A DNA stretch of 64,000 nucleotides from Zopfochytrium polystomum (lineage: Eukaryota; Chytridiomycota; Chytridiomycetes; Chytridiales; Chytridiaceae): positions 1 to 64,000 of the forward strand of contig JAIVFJ010000262.1 in assembly GCA_025765615.1 (NCBI GenBank), written 5' to 3'. The notes beneath the pieces are model-generated. The model ran no database searches, had not been told where the DNA came from, and saw only the letters and a list, made by a program, of their open reading frames with translations. Below, in pieces: positions 13,898 to 25,005 of this stretch (the stretch's first letter is position 1; each line of letters begins with the position of its first letter). The position numbers were made by a program, and so were the translations under genes.

Positions 13898-15485
13898 ATG
13901 TCGCTGTACGCGATCTTCGAGAAGGGAGCAGCGGGCGCTGCGGACGGCGTGGCCGCGGAGTCGACACATGCGCCATCAGCAACCGCATCTCCGTCGTCGT
14001 CGTCGTCTACGGCTGCCTCTGCGTCTGGGTCTCTTCCTGGCGGTGCAGCTGCCGCGGCCGGAGGAGCTGCAACCGCCGGGGCAGCACCCGGCTGGACGGC
14101 CGCCTCCCGCCTGCTGGCCCCGATCCGCCGAAAGCCCGCCGCAACCCCGGCCGCCCTCCACCCAAAGCCCGTCCGCCCGCCACCATCTTCTTCCGCCGCC
14201 GCCGCGCCGAACACGCCCTCGCCTGCCCCGCACCTGTCCTCCTCCTCCTCTTCCTCCTACACCTCCTCCTCCTCGTCCTCGTCGTTCACCCCAACACCCA
14301 CCATCACCTTCGCCGCCGAGGGCTACAAGCCCGCCGTCTCCGCCCCGGTCGTTGGCGCCCCGAAACGGCGCACCGAGGACTACAACCCGGACAAGCCCAA
14401 CGACTACGAGGACGTCAAGGCCGAGCTGAAGCGTCGCCGCCGCGAGCGCCGCGACCGCTTGGCCCACGACGCCGATCGCGACGCCGTCCCCGACGACGAC
14501 CTCGACGCGGACGGCGGCGACAACGCCGCTGACTCCGCCGCCGCGTTTGGCCGCCCGAGTATCAGCTTGAACATTGTCAAGCCGGCGACGGCGCCCGCCA
14601 CCATCGGCGGCGTACACCCCGATCGCCTGCGCATGATGCAGGAGCTGGACGCTGCCGCCGCCGGCGGAGCGATGGACGTGGACGGCGACGATGCCGCCGG
14701 CGACAACAATGAGGACGTCAGCGGCGGGGACGGCGAAGACGATGACGACGACGACGTCGACGGCGTTCCACTCGTCCTCGCCGAACCGCGTCCGCCTTCG
14801 CCCGCCATCGCCGACTCGGTCAGGCTCGCCGCCGCCACCGCTACCGCTGCTGCTCCGGCCAACGAAGACGAAGGGGACGACGACGACGACGACGACGACG
14901 TCGACGGCGTCCCTCTCGTCCGCGCACATACAAACGGCGGCGCCCGCGTCGACGCGAACGATGCCGCCGCTGCCAACGCCGATGACAACTCCGACGACGA
15001 GGACCTCGACGGCGTCCCGCTGTCCCGCACCGCCGAATCCGACGCCGCCGCCTCCGGCGGACCGCACCACCACCGCCCACTTCCGTCTCACGCAAACCCC
15101 ACGGCCCCCGCCGCCCCCGCCCCCGCCGCCCCCGCCGCCCCCGTCCGCGCCGGCGCCACGGCGGTCCTGCTGCTCAAGAACCTGGTCGGCCGCGGCCAGG
15201 TCGACGACGACCTCGAGGCCGAGACGACCCACGAGTGCTCGCGCCACGGGCCAGTCGTGCGCTGCCTCGTCTTTGAGGTCGCAGACGACGCGGTCCCCGA
15301 CGACGAGGCCGTGCGCGTGTTTGTGAGGTTCCGCCGCGTCGAGGACGCTGATAGCGGTGAGGCGGGGGGTTTTTTTTTCCTTTTGGTTTTTTTTTTTTTT
15401 TTTGGGTCCTGACGGGGGGTTTGGAGTGGCGGTTTGCTTGGCCGCTTGTTGTAAAACTCACGCTTTCCCACCCCTCTCTCGTCTC

Positions 15486-15516
<31 letters not shown>

Positions 15517-15632
15517 TTTCCCTTCCGCAAAAAAAAGCGCAACGGGCAATGGACGGTCGCTTCTTTGGCGGCCGGAGGGTGTCGGCGACGTTTTTTGACG
15601 AGGCGAGGTTTGCAAAGTATGATCTTGCGTGA
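13898..15632 (+). CDS. Splicing factor 45 (SPF45/RBM17) homologue lacking the G-patch
   Basis: Nuclear splicing factor whose C-terminal UHM domain binds ULM motifs of U2AF65, SF1 and SF3B1 at 3' splice sites. Two exons (13898-15356 and 15538-15632) encode 517 residues. The start MSLYAIFEK matches the MSLY start of SPF45, and EDYNPDKPNDYEDVK (about residue 160) matches its conserved EYDPxxPNDYEKV segment. The UHM runs from VLLLKNLVGRGQVDDDLEAE through PDDEAVRVFVRF to GRFFGGRRVSATFF, with the R-F-F form of the UHM motif and the family ending KYDLA. No G-patch sequence is visible between these parts. Acidic DGVPL repeats (three copies) occupy the middle. The intron carries 30 consecutive C and 8 A directly before its AG. 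Confidence 0.9.
15487..15516. repeat. C30 homopolymer in the SPF45 intron
   Basis: Thirty consecutive C, followed by a short T/C stretch and A8 (15529-15536) that runs straight into the acceptor AG. It acts in place of an ordinary polypyrimidine tract. Confidence 0.95.
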
Positions 15633-15696
15633 GATCCGGGCGGAGCAAAAAGGTTTCGTTTAAGGGAGGGAAGGAAGGTGGAAGAGCGGGGTATGT

Positions 15697-15702
15697 AATA
15701 AA
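15697..15702 (+). terminator. AATAAA polyadenylation signal
   Basis: Canonical hexamer 65 bp after the SPF45 stop codon. Confidence 0.5.
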
Positions 15703-15726
15703 TCAGGTGGATTTGCGTGCTTTGCT

Positions 15727-15757
<31 letters not shown>

Positions 15758-16086
15758 TGTTTTCCCGCACGTCAGTAAGGGCTTTCCCCCTGGGCGCCGG
15801 CGCCCGCGCGCACGGTGGAGAGTCGGTTTTTGGAGAATGGTGGAGTAGGTGAGTGCGGTCGCAAGGCGCTTTGACGCCTGCGTTTTCCTGGCTAGGTTCT
15901 CTTTTTTTCTTTTCTCTTTCTTTTTCTCTTTTCTTTTTTTTTTCTCCCTTTTTGGCTGTCAGTTTGAAGAGGCACCCACCCCCATGGCAGTGGTAGACAT
16001 TAGTCACTTCAGGCGGAACACAAAAAAAAAAAAAAAAAAAGGGTCGTCGGTGTAGGGTCGCTCTTGATCCAGCTCCTGCGGAAAGT

Positions 16087-16087
<1 letters not shown>

Positions 16088-16121
<34 letters not shown>
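16088..16121. repeat. G34 homopolymer
   Basis: Thirty-four consecutive G in intergenic DNA. Its length is likely imprecise because such runs are poorly sequenced. Confidence 0.95.
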
Positions 16122-16122
<1 letters not shown>

Positions 16123-16694
16123 TACTCCTCATTAAGTCGATCAGTCGTCGTTTATCAACCGACCAAAAAGGCCGAGTAGTCGATCACTTCGAGGGGTTGA
16201 TGTGTCAACGAGCGACATCAGGTGGGGGAAAATGTCCGCCTCAAGGGACTTGTTCCCCAGAGCCAGCGTGGTAAAGACCACTTGGAAATGGTTCAGTGAT
16301 TCTTCCGTAAGTTAGCGTGCATTAGGTGTTTCGCGAGCTGTCGCAGTTTCGTGACAAGTTCTTGCTTGTCTTCGCGCCAGCCGTGTGCGGATCAATGAGA
16401 ATTATACGAAAATACAGAGAAAATTCTTGTTGACAGTTTGTGCAAAATAGAGTGGACGGCAAGGAAAGAAGAACAAAAAAGAAGATTCCGGCTGTATTTA
16501 CTAACTGTGTTTTACCATCGGGGCAGCGAATTCCAGCACTTTGACACCCTCCAATTACCCATTTAATAATATACTTTTTTTTTTTTTTTTTTTTTGACGT
16601 CACCGTGCTTCTCGAAATCTCTTCGCCCTGCTGTCGTGGCCAGAGCTGAGCAGTGAGCGGGGGGTGGATCCTACCGTCATAACCGTACTTTTCC

Positions 16695-19509
16695 ATGACT
16701 TCGAAACCTACCACCATCAGAACGCCGGCCGAGGAACCGTCGTCGACGACACCGACGACCGGGACGACGACCGGCGCCTCGGCCGCTTCCTTGTCGCCGC
16801 CGGCCGTCCACCCGCGCCCACCGCGGCTGATCGCGGGAATCCCCGCAAACCGCCTCTCCCTCGTCTCGAACCACAGCCCCCGCCGGCACCAGCTCGGCGG
16901 AAGACCCCCACAACAAGCTCGCGGCGGCGCGAAGGCCCAGCGATCCAGACCCGCGGCGCCTCAGCTCCGTGTCGTGGTTCCGCGTCGCTCCCGATGCCGA
17001 CAGTAGCGGCGGAGGCGACGGCGGCAGCAGCGGTGGCAGCGCCGGCGGTGCCGGCGCGAAGTATAAGCGGAGGGGTCACAAACGCTCGCGTCGGAAGGAT
17101 CGTCGGAGCGACACCGACGAGGACGACGACGACGACGAAGAAGACGAGGAGGAGGGGTCTCCTGGGGAGGGGGAGGACCCTGCCGCGAAGGGTGACGGCC
17201 CGACCGTGGAGGGGCGCGCCTCCACCCGCGCTGCCGTCACCGGTGGGGACGAGGATAAGAGTGCTACCGCTACCGCGCACGCACACGCTCACTGGCCTCA
17301 GCAAGACGACGCGTCTCTGTACCCACGCCACCCATACCATCCGAATCGGTCGTGCGGTCACATGGGCGACGCATCGAGCCTTCCGCGGCCCCTGAGGAAT
17401 TTCAGCCTGCCTCGCTCTGTCGGCGCTTCGACGAGCAGCTCCCGCCGACACAGTGAAGCCTCCAGCAGCGGTCGGTCGTCCATATTTGGCACTGTACACC
17501 GCTGGTACGAGTCGATATTGCACTCACGGGCTGTTCGTCTTGCCATCGAGCTGGCCGAGGATCAACGCGCGCAGGTGAGCGTTTGTGGTCCCTCCACTCT
17601 TCTGTGGTACACAAAGGCGTCTGTTGACACTTGCACCCAAAAGATGCTAGTTACGGCAGTGTACTTCGTTCTTCTGATGGGCAGCATCCTCGCAACTGTC
17701 TTTGCCCTTTTCGAGCATGAGCTGCCGGGTATCCACTTTTACAACTTGATCCACATCGTCCTTCATATCGTCGGCAAGAACATACTCGTCGCGGGAGTCC
17801 TTCTCGCCTCGTTATCTGCAAGAGCCTTAGTCGCAAAGTCTCTCGTCAGATCTGTCGGTGGAGTCAAAATCTCTGAAATAGCGCTCAGAGATTGGGGCAC
17901 AGGGCCCCCACCTGGGCGAAAGCTGCGACTTTCATTTTACGCGTCCCTTGTCCTTGTCGAGGTGGCGCTTTGGGTGCTCGAATTGGAAATGGAGTTCGTT
18001 CCGGTAGGCCTCTCACCTTTGGGCACATTCCCGTGCACCCCGTCAAGTTACCCGAAGGCTGTAGAGCCAAAGGAAGGAATGATGGTCTACCTGCAAGGCA
18101 ATTCCCGGCTTCCGATGGTCTACAGCTATGGGCTCCCGCTTCTTGACGGAGTTGTGGGCGGATGGTCCGCGTGGCCGAAATCCAGACCGGCCCAAAAGTT
18201 TGCCATCGAGGACCAGGGTGTCGCCTATCTTGTTGGTGCAAAGTGCAGCAATCCTGTCCCCGTCAGTGGACCATTGCCTCATATTCCTCCAAACACAACT
18301 TTCCTCTCCGACGATCAGCAACAGCAGGCCCCTGTCACAACTTTCCAGCTACTCGAAATCAAAAATCGAAATGCGAGCTTCACATTCAGTCTCGCCGTCA
18401 ACATCCCTCAGTTTGCTCACGACAGGGCCGACTATATTGACCGGGAAATTCAACTGGTGTGCCGCGGGGAGGTAACGACTGGTCCAGCAATTGTCAGAAC
18501 AAGCTTTAGTGCGGACGAGTGGAAGGGCGTAGGCGGGGGTTCTACAATTAGCATCAAGCTACCGGATCCGTTTCGAGCGCTGCGAGCGAACGCTTCCATG
18601 AACGAAGACAGTGAAGACTTGCCACAGTTCGACGAGGACCCGATGGAGCTGACTCAGGGAATGGGTGGGGAGCCAAAGTGGTATGACGATGGTGGATGCG
18701 GGAGCGCCTGTCGCTTTGTCGCTCAGGTCCGCGACCGGCTTGCGCCCGTCGCGGAGCCTTACATGAATTTGACGCAGTGGATCGGGAAAACTATCCACCA
18801 TCTTTTCACAGTCGACGGGTCAGCCCACGCCCTCGCCACGGAGTTTAGCAAATCCTCCCAAGCCGACGACCCGCCCCTTTTGGGCCCAAACCCCGTTCAG
18901 ATTGCAGATCCCGTCCCTGCAGATCCTGTACGAGTGCGCTGCGGCCACGCGACGTCCTCCTCCAGCACCTGCGACCTCTTGCAGTGGACCACCAACGCCG
19001 CAGGCGTCGTTGACACGTCGATGATGCACCGCGGCGTCATTGTCCTGACCGCCGCCGTCGCGCACTACGTTGTCATGCAGTACGACGAGTCCGTCACCGG
19101 CACGTGTGCCTACTTTGGCGACCGCGGCCGCGGCGTCGTCGAGGCCGCGTTCTTTGCCCGCATTTTTGTCGCCGTCTCCGTCGTCGTCTGCCTCTTCCTC
19201 GCCTCCGCTCTCGTCCTGACCTTCCTGCTCGCCATGTCCGGATCCCCTCGCCACGTGCGGCTCGCGGTCGCGGCGCTCGAGGACCCGTTGCGCATGCTGT
19301 ACTACATGCGGAACAGCCTGCCGAACCTCGTGCAGCGCGGGTTGGCGCTCGGGTCGGATCGCGGACGGCTTTCGCTCCGGTGGCTTCTTGAGGACGTCAA
19401 CGTCAGGTTCGGCGAATCGAAGAAGGATCGCGGAGAGGACGTAGGAACGCTGGCGCTGGACGTCCCGTGGAATGTGATTAGGTTGCGAAAAGATAGAAAG
19501 TACGAGTAG
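16695..19509 (+). CDS. Large multi-pass membrane protein, unknown function; one C-run frameshift
   Basis: About 914-937 residues. The first 160-180 residues are disordered, with an acidic Asp/Glu block and RRGHKRSRRKDRRSD. Hydrophobic spans follow: MLVTAVYFVLLMGSILATVF, LVAGVLLASLSARALVA and SFYASLVLVEVALWVL. Then comes a long hydrophilic region with N-x-S/T sites and Cys residues (probably lumenal or extracellular), and near the end GVIVLTAAVAHYVVMQY and IFVAVSVVVCLFLASALVL. A possible 69-bp intron at 17575-17643 (GTGAGC...AAAAG) is also open in frame, so it may be retained. The ATG at 16695 is in another frame from the body. Deleting one C from the C5 run at 16905-16909 joins them through RPHNKLAARRPSDPDPRRLSS. 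No family recognised; topology resembles chytrid surface proteins. Confidence 0.68.
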
Positions 19510-19593
19510 GCTGGGTTTGTTTGTTACTTATATATGAAGTTTGCCAACTGTGAGATGTATTCTTCGTTATTTTATGATGGTCCTCTTGCGTTG

Positions 19594-19599
19594 AATAAA
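19594..19599 (+). terminator. AATAAA polyadenylation signal
   Basis: Canonical hexamer 85 bp after the stop of the upstream membrane-protein gene. Confidence 0.5.
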
Positions 19600-19795
19600 A
19601 TGTTGTGAATAACGCCCCCACTCGTAAGTAAGCAAGGAAGATACGAAGAAGAAGCGAAATAATTGCGTTATTTCTCACCCTCGCAGGCGACCCGATGCCG
19701 TTAGCTTGGTTAAATTGCTTCGGCACAATTCACTCAACAACTGGGACAAGTCACAAAAGCTCCCATTTCAGAGCAGGGCTGTGCGCAGGACTATC

Positions 19796-21033
19796 ATGGC
19801 GCAGGCACCGCGATACTCGACATCGCGCCAAAAGGCTTGCATCCCGTGCGTTGCGGCGAAAGCAAAGTGCGATCGCACGCCAGAAGCCTGCGGGCGTTGC
19901 GTCCGGCGCGGCCTTTGGTGCGCTTACCGTCAAGACGGCGATCGCCCGATGAGCCGCGGGCGCCAGCAGCACCGCCGTCGTTCGGACAGCACCGTTTCGC
20001 TCAGATCTGCTGCCGATGCGGCCGGCAGTCCCCAGCGCGGGGGCTCGGACCCTCCCGCAGCCGCTCCGTCTTTTGCATCATCGACGCCTGGAACGCCGGG
20101 ACTTGCCCCTTTCTACACTGCCCCCAACACCGCTGTCCACGCCCCAGGCCTCCTTGCATTGCATGAAAGGCAGCCAGAGTGGGCTGCCACCGTCGCAGCA
20201 GGCCTACACCATGAGCCGCTCGACTTTTCCAATCTGGAGCCCGAGCTCACCTGCCCGATCAACGCCAGCGAAATCACCTTCCGTTGGCTACACACGATTG
20301 TTCCCTTGCCCGGCCAGGTCGCCAAAGTCTACGCACCTCCCATCGTTACGTTCATTCATCGGACCTTGAGATCTTACGCCGATCGCGCCATCCGTGGCCG
20401 CATCCCGCCTCCGTTCATTCACCACACTCAACTCGTACCCGACGCCGTCCCCGGGGCCAGCTCCGCCCTGGCGGCCTGCCTGAACGTCGTCCACATGTGC
20501 GAAGCCGCGACATCACCCCAAAGCGCACCCGAGCTGTACCGCATCGTCCTCCGCGAAATGGACGCCCTGTTCCTGCAATGCTCGGCGCCCGCCACCAACC
20601 CGGCGACGCTCGTTGCCGCCTTCCAGTCCGCCCTCCTCTACCACCTCGTTCTCTTCTTCCGCCTCTCCTCCTCCTCCGCCTCCGACCCCTCCCTCCCGCA
20701 GTCCATGGTGTCGCTGCAGGAGCTCGCCTGCGCCGCCGCCACCCGCGGCCTCGTCTGCACCGCCGAGCTCGCCTGCGCCCGCCCCGCCCGCTGGGAGGCC
20801 TGGATCGTCGCTGAGGCCCTCCGCAGATCCCTCTTCGTCATGTACCTCCTCGACAGCGCCGTCGCCGCATCCCGCGGCCTGCCCACCTTCTTCGCCTCCG
20901 AGCTGCGCGGCGTGCCCGCCCCCGCCGCTGGCTCGCTGTGGAGGGCCGCCTCCCGCGCAGAGTGGGTCGCCCGCTACAACGCCGTCGTGGCGGATTGGTC
21001 CGGGTGGCGGGTCGGGCCGAGCGACCCGGCGGG

Positions 21034-21064
<31 letters not shown>

Positions 21065-21235
21065 GATGGCGGTCGTGGCGGCGTGCTGAGAATCGACGAG
21101 CTGTGGCCGATGCCCCAGGATTTGACCGAAGCGGAGGTCGAGAGACGGAGAGCGCGGGTCGCGTTGTGGGTCGAGGATCTGGACGAGTTGGGCACGATGA
21201 TGTACGCTATAACGAGCTGCTCGCACGGAAGCTGA
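19796..21235 (+). CDS. Zn2Cys6 transcription factor
   Basis: Fungal binuclear-cluster regulator of 479 residues in a single exon. The DNA-binding cluster is C15-x2-C18-x6-C25-x6-C32-x2-C35-x6-C42, with the usual basic loop (CVAAKAKC) and a Pro in the linker (RTPEAC). It is followed by basic QQHRRRS. The middle and C-terminal part (helical, with RRSLFVMYLLDSAVAASRGLP) resembles the fungal-specific regulatory domain, in which an RR-x-F segment lies in a helix. A poly-Gly tract lies about residue 420. The ATG at 19796 is the first in frame close to the cluster. It converges on the MFS exporter at 21761-23674; zinc-cluster genes often sit beside the transporters they control, but nothing here proves that. 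Confidence 0.9.
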
Positions 21236-21760
21236 GCAGCGGACGCCTCTGGTAACGGAAGCGGAGGGGGTGCACAGTTGTATACATTCGGGTTGGGGTT
21301 GGAGTCGGGGGAGGGCGGTTATGGCAGATATTGTCACACCTCCCGAATATAATTTTTTATCATGGGCAAGCATTGGCGGATTTCATTGCTACTGCAGTCG
21401 AAAAGAATGTGCAAAGAAAAAAAAAAAAAAAGTAGCTTTATAAGTTCAGCCGCAGAACAGCCCCACAAATAGGAAGTGTGTTTCCATGTTGAAATCCATC
21501 GGATATGAATGCGTTGAAAATGAGCTCCATTCTGTGGAAATTTCTTCGGGAGTCCAAAGTGGACTGGTAAGAAGTACTCATCATTTTTGTTTGCGGTAAC
21601 ATTACAACACGAAACAATGCGATGTTATACACTTTGAAGAGATGTTTCTCGTCGCTGGTTTTCGACGAAGTATTTATCTTATTTTCATCGACACGATGAG
21701 ATCCGGAAATTTGGAGCAGGAAAACCCATCTCCACGCGGAATAGAACAACTCGCACCCGC
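21236..21760. other. Region between convergent genes
   Basis: No gene seen. Shared 3' flank of the Zn2Cys6 gene (+) and the MFS gene (-), AT-rich, with an A16 run at 21416-21431. Confidence 0.7.
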
Positions 21761-23674
21761 TCAACTTTGCTGCGCTTTAAGATTGCGGGTTTCCTCCTTC
21801 ATCTCGGCTTGCAGCCGCCACGCACCGCCCCACTTGATTTGGATCCCGACTCCCGCCAGGCCCAAGACCTGCAGCCCGACGCACACGGTGAAAGCCCAGC
21901 CCACGCCGACGGCCTCGATCAGCGGCAGCACGAAGCTGGTTCCTCCTGCCGCGCACAGGCACCGCGCGAAATTCAGCGCGGCGCTGGACGCCGCGCTCTT
22001 TGTCGGAAACACGTCGACCAGGTACGTCGTGACGACCGACGCCGTGCCGATCGCCGTCCACCCCGACACGAACGTCGCGGCGATCGGCACCGCCATCGAC
22101 ACCTTGCTCGGGAACTGCACCGTCCACCCAAACACCAGGATCGACGCGCACTGCAGAACCGCAAACAAAGGGAGCAGACGCAGCCGCGCGCGCTCCAGCG
22201 GGAACGGCTCACACGCGCCGCCGTTGCCGTCGCTGCCGTCGTCGTCGTCGACGAGCGACGCCGGCGGCGACGAGGACGGCGACGACGGGTCTGCCGCAGT
22301 ACTACTGCCGCCACCGACTTCCCCGCGCGTCCGCCGCCGGTGCGCCAGCTGCACGCGGCGAAAGTCGGCGTCGAGGAACTTGCCGGTCAGCAGGGTGCCG
22401 AGGATGCAGCCCATGCCGTTGGCGATGTACGTCAGCCCGACCTGCGACTCGGACAGCCCGTACTCGGACGCGAAGAGGCTCGACATGGCCGTGATGCTCA
22501 TCTGCCACACGGCGTAGTACACGGCGACGAACAGGATGATCGGCGCGCAGTGCCGCGACGTCAGGATCCGCAGCGGGCCCGCGACGTCGATGCGCTTCTT
22601 GTTTCCCGCCGGGTGCGCGGCGGCGGCGGCGGCGGCGGCGGCAAGGGGGGCGGAAGGAGGATCGCGCGGCGGGAGTTGCACGCGAGTGGTGCGCTGGTAC
22701 ACCGAGAGCGGGAACCGCACGACCCACCCCGCGGCGGCGGCGGCGGAGGTCGCGCCCGGCGCGCCGTTCCCGACGATGGCGCGCAGGGTCTCTGGCAGCG
22801 CGAGCAGCAGCACGATGGCGAACGCGCCCGCGGCGACGGCGAGGCACCAAAACACGCTGCGCCAGCCGAGCGCGCCGGCCAGCGCGCCGCCGACGACGGG
22901 GCCGACAGCGACGGGCACCAGCAGCCCCGCCTGGAACACGCCCATGTACCCGCCGCGCTCCGCGCGCGTCGTCACGTCGCCCAGCACGCCGCTCCCGATC
23001 GCGATGGTGCTCGCGCTCCCCGCGCTCTGCGCGCACCGCAGCACCACCAGCGCCGCGTACCCCGGCGCCACCGCCAGCCCCACGCACGCGCCCACAAACA
23101 CCGCAAACGTCCCCAGGTACGCCGCGCGCCGCCCGCGCGCGTCCGACACCGGGCCCCAGAACGACGGCGCCAGCCCCTGCATGATCAGGTACGATGTCAC
23201 GGTCAGGTTCGCGAGGGACGCGGAGACGCCGAGGTCCGCGGAGACCGCCGGCAGCGCGGGGAAGTAGATGTTGGACGCGAAGCCGGAGAAGGTCGCGGCG
23301 ATCGACGCCAGCGCGACGATGAGGTTCTTTTGCCGCGTGTCGAAGATGGTGTACGGCGCCGCGCCATCGGGGGCGGCGGCCGCGGCCGTTTGGGCCGATG
23401 TGGCACTCTTCTCTTCCTTTGGAAGTGGTGGGGCAGTGGCAGAGGTGGTGTTACTACGGCGGTGTTCTTTGCTCGCATCGACGGTCGAGGAAGCGGTGGT
23501 GGTGGTGGTGGTGGTGGTGGTGGCGGCGGGTGTTCCAGTCGACGGCGGCGACGATGACGACGACGATGAGCGGCGGCGGCGGCCTGCTGGTGCTACGAGA
23601 AAGGTGTCTGGTGGTGGTGCAGCAGCCTCAGGGGCGGCCGCATTGCGATCGGTCCCGCTGCCTCCTCCGTGCAT
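21761..23674 (-). CDS. MFS drug:H+ antiporter, DHA1 family
   Basis: Single exon, 637 residues. After a disordered N-tail of about 110 residues (poly-Ser, poly-Thr, poly-Ala) come twelve predicted membrane helices. The first is NLIVALASIAATFSGFASNI followed by YFPALP, the typical DHA1 start. The loop between helices 2 and 3 carries WGPVSDARGRR (motif A of MFS exporters), and helix 5 carries GPVVGGALAGALGWRSVFW (antiporter motif C). The central loop between helices 6 and 7 is long and Ala-rich, and another acidic insertion (DDDDGSDGNGG) sits between helices 8 and 9. It is expected at the plasma membrane or vacuole and to export drugs, polyamines or metabolites. A TGTC array lies 250 bp upstream. 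Confidence 0.92.
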   Translation of the reverse strand: MHGGGSGTDRNAAAPEAAAPPPDTFLVAPAGRRRRSSSSSSSPPSTGTPAATTTTTTTTTASSTVDASKEHRRSNTTSATAPPLPKEEKSATSAQTAAAAAPDGAAPYTIFDTRQKNLIVALASIAATFSGFASNIYFPALPAVSADLGVSASLANLTVTSYLIMQGLAPSFWGPVSDARGRRAAYLGTFAVFVGACVGLAVAPGYAALVVLRCAQSAGSASTIAIGSGVLGDVTTRAERGGYMGVFQAGLLVPVAVGPVVGGALAGALGWRSVFWCLAVAAGAFAIVLLLALPETLRAIVGNGAPGATSAAAAAGWVVRFPLSVYQRTTRVQLPPRDPPSAPLAAAAAAAAAHPAGNKKRIDVAGPLRILTSRHCAPIILFVAVYYAVWQMSITAMSSLFASEYGLSESQVGLTYIANGMGCILGTLLTGKFLDADFRRVQLAHRRRTRGEVGGGSSTAADPSSPSSSPPASLVDDDDGSDGNGGACEPFPLERARLRLLPLFAVLQCASILVFGWTVQFPSKVSMAVPIAATFVSGWTAIGTASVVTTYLVDVFPTKSAASSAALNFARCLCAAGGTSFVLPLIEAVGVGWAFTVCVGLQVLGLAGVGIQIKWGGAWRLQAEMKEETRNLKAQQS

Positions 23675-23920
23675 GGGTGGGTGGGCAGGGTAGCTGCACC
23701 GACAAATGAGGTAGACTGGGTGGGGGAGGAGAGAGGCAAGCAGCGCAGGCGCGAATGCAGTGAGGTTGATGAGGGGGTCAGAGTGTGTGTATCAACGATA
23801 AAATGCCGACGACCGATCCAATCCCTCCTCTTGTCGCCACTTGTCGGGCCGAAAGCGAACATGGCACCGGCCCCCTTTTATGGCGCTTTGGGTTGTGTGT
23901 CCCTCTCTCCCTGTCACGAC

Positions 23921-23979
<59 letters not shown>

Positions 23980-24649
23980 CCTGTTCTCGCTCTCCCGTCA
24001 TTTCCCGGTAAGAAAGAAGACGAGAATAAAAATTGGTCAAAAGTTAAAAAAAACCCTCCCTTCTGAAGCTTCTCCTTTGCTGCCCTCCCTCGGCTCGGTT
24101 CGGACAGCAGCTGAACGCCGTCAACTCCGGCGGGGGCCAAATCACCGCCCGGAGTTGAGGGCCATCATACGGCGAACTACACCTCGCGCTACGGATCTCC
24201 TACACATTACTGTTTTAATTGCGCGGAAGAATTTAAACAAGCAAGCGTATCAACTGAAGCGTATCGGAGGATGAGGACGGTGCTATGACAAGTGCGCACT
24301 GTCGAGGTCCACGCCGCCCTGCCCTCAGCGGTGCCGGAGCATCAGCGGTGTTATGAGTATTGCGGCGCTCTCCTTGCCGGTCCAGGACAGGCTGCACGAC
24401 GCTGGCCCCAAACCGTTGAGGCGAGCCGTTGTCGTCGTTGAAAAGCTTTGTTTAGAGTCTCGACGCGCTGGCGCAGCCAGCTGGGGACCTTACCTTGAAA
24501 GTTTTTTGGAAGGAGGGGCAACAGAGACGGTTTGTGAGAAGAACGCCGCATCTCAACACACCAGTGCAATGATACAAAAGAACAACCAGCAAGTACGAAA
24601 AGATCCTCACAGTCGAAGGATGCTGCCTCGAATAAAAAAGGAAGACAAC
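23675..24649. other. MFS promoter region with (TGTC)n array
   Basis: No gene seen. A TGTC array (about 23927-23979) lies 250 bp upstream of the MFS start. Confidence 0.65.
23927..23979. repeat. (TGTC)n tetranucleotide array
   Basis: About 13 perfect units. The same unit, in the same orientation, recurs at 12429-12497 and 35499-35563. Confidence 0.97.
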
Positions 24650-25005
24650 ATCCCACAGGGTAAAAATCATTTTGCCCACCGACCGCGACAATTGGTTGTT
24701 TGCTTTCAACGCCGGAAACTCGTACAGATTCCATATGCTTTGCGGGGCGACCTTGCCCTCCTCCAAAACAATGTTGGCCTTCCCCGAAGAGCGCTACACC
24801 AACACGGTCGAGAAGTGAATGACAAACTCCTTGCACTGCTCGTCGCTCATGTCGGGCCACTTGTCGCAGAATTGACCGGTAACCTCGGGATCGTTCTTTA
24901 AGGTCTCTTGGCAAATTCGGCCCCGTATTTTCGGATCGTGCGCTAGGGCGAGGAGCTTCATAGACCGCTCTCTGCTCCCCTCAGGCCAGAAGTTCACGCT
25001 GCCAT
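24650..25005 (-). pseudogene. Broken paralogue of the secreted protein at 30298-31053
   Basis: The minus strand encodes HDPKIRGRICQETLKNDPEV, then FCDKWPDMSDEQCKEF and FSTVLV, an in-frame TAG, and then RSSGKANIVLEEGKVAPQS with IWNLYEFPAL. The intact protein at 30298-31053 has the same order: KDPKVRGRICEESF, FCDKRPGMSDDQYKKF, FSKVLAERASG, SIWTEHELPAL. The TAG stands where the intact copy has Glu. No signal peptide or start codon is in frame upstream, and similarity is lost before SVNFWPEG. It is therefore a decayed duplicate. Its orientation matches the intact copy and the GH51 gene between them. Confidence 0.75.

Larger units (their letters stand above)
15633..16694. other. Intergenic with G34 homopolymer
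   Basis: No gene seen. Contents are AATAAA at 15697-15702 (likely SPF45 polyadenylation signal), a GT array near 15727-15750, an A18 run near 16022-16039, a G34 run (16088-16121) and a T22 run near 16567-16588. Confidence 0.7.

Noticed and set aside
13976..15247. 423-codon open frame opposite SPF45
   Set aside because: Poly-Val/Gly/Arg shadow caused by GAC/GCC-rich codons on the coding strand.
16088..16121. Possible telomeric or subtelomeric repeat
   Set aside because: Pure G run without a telomere unit such as TTAGGG; unique genes on both sides.
21767..23557. 596-codon open frame on the plus strand opposite the MFS transporter
   Set aside because: Arg/His/Gly-rich antisense shadow of a GC-rich gene; no motif, while the minus strand gives clear MFS motifs.
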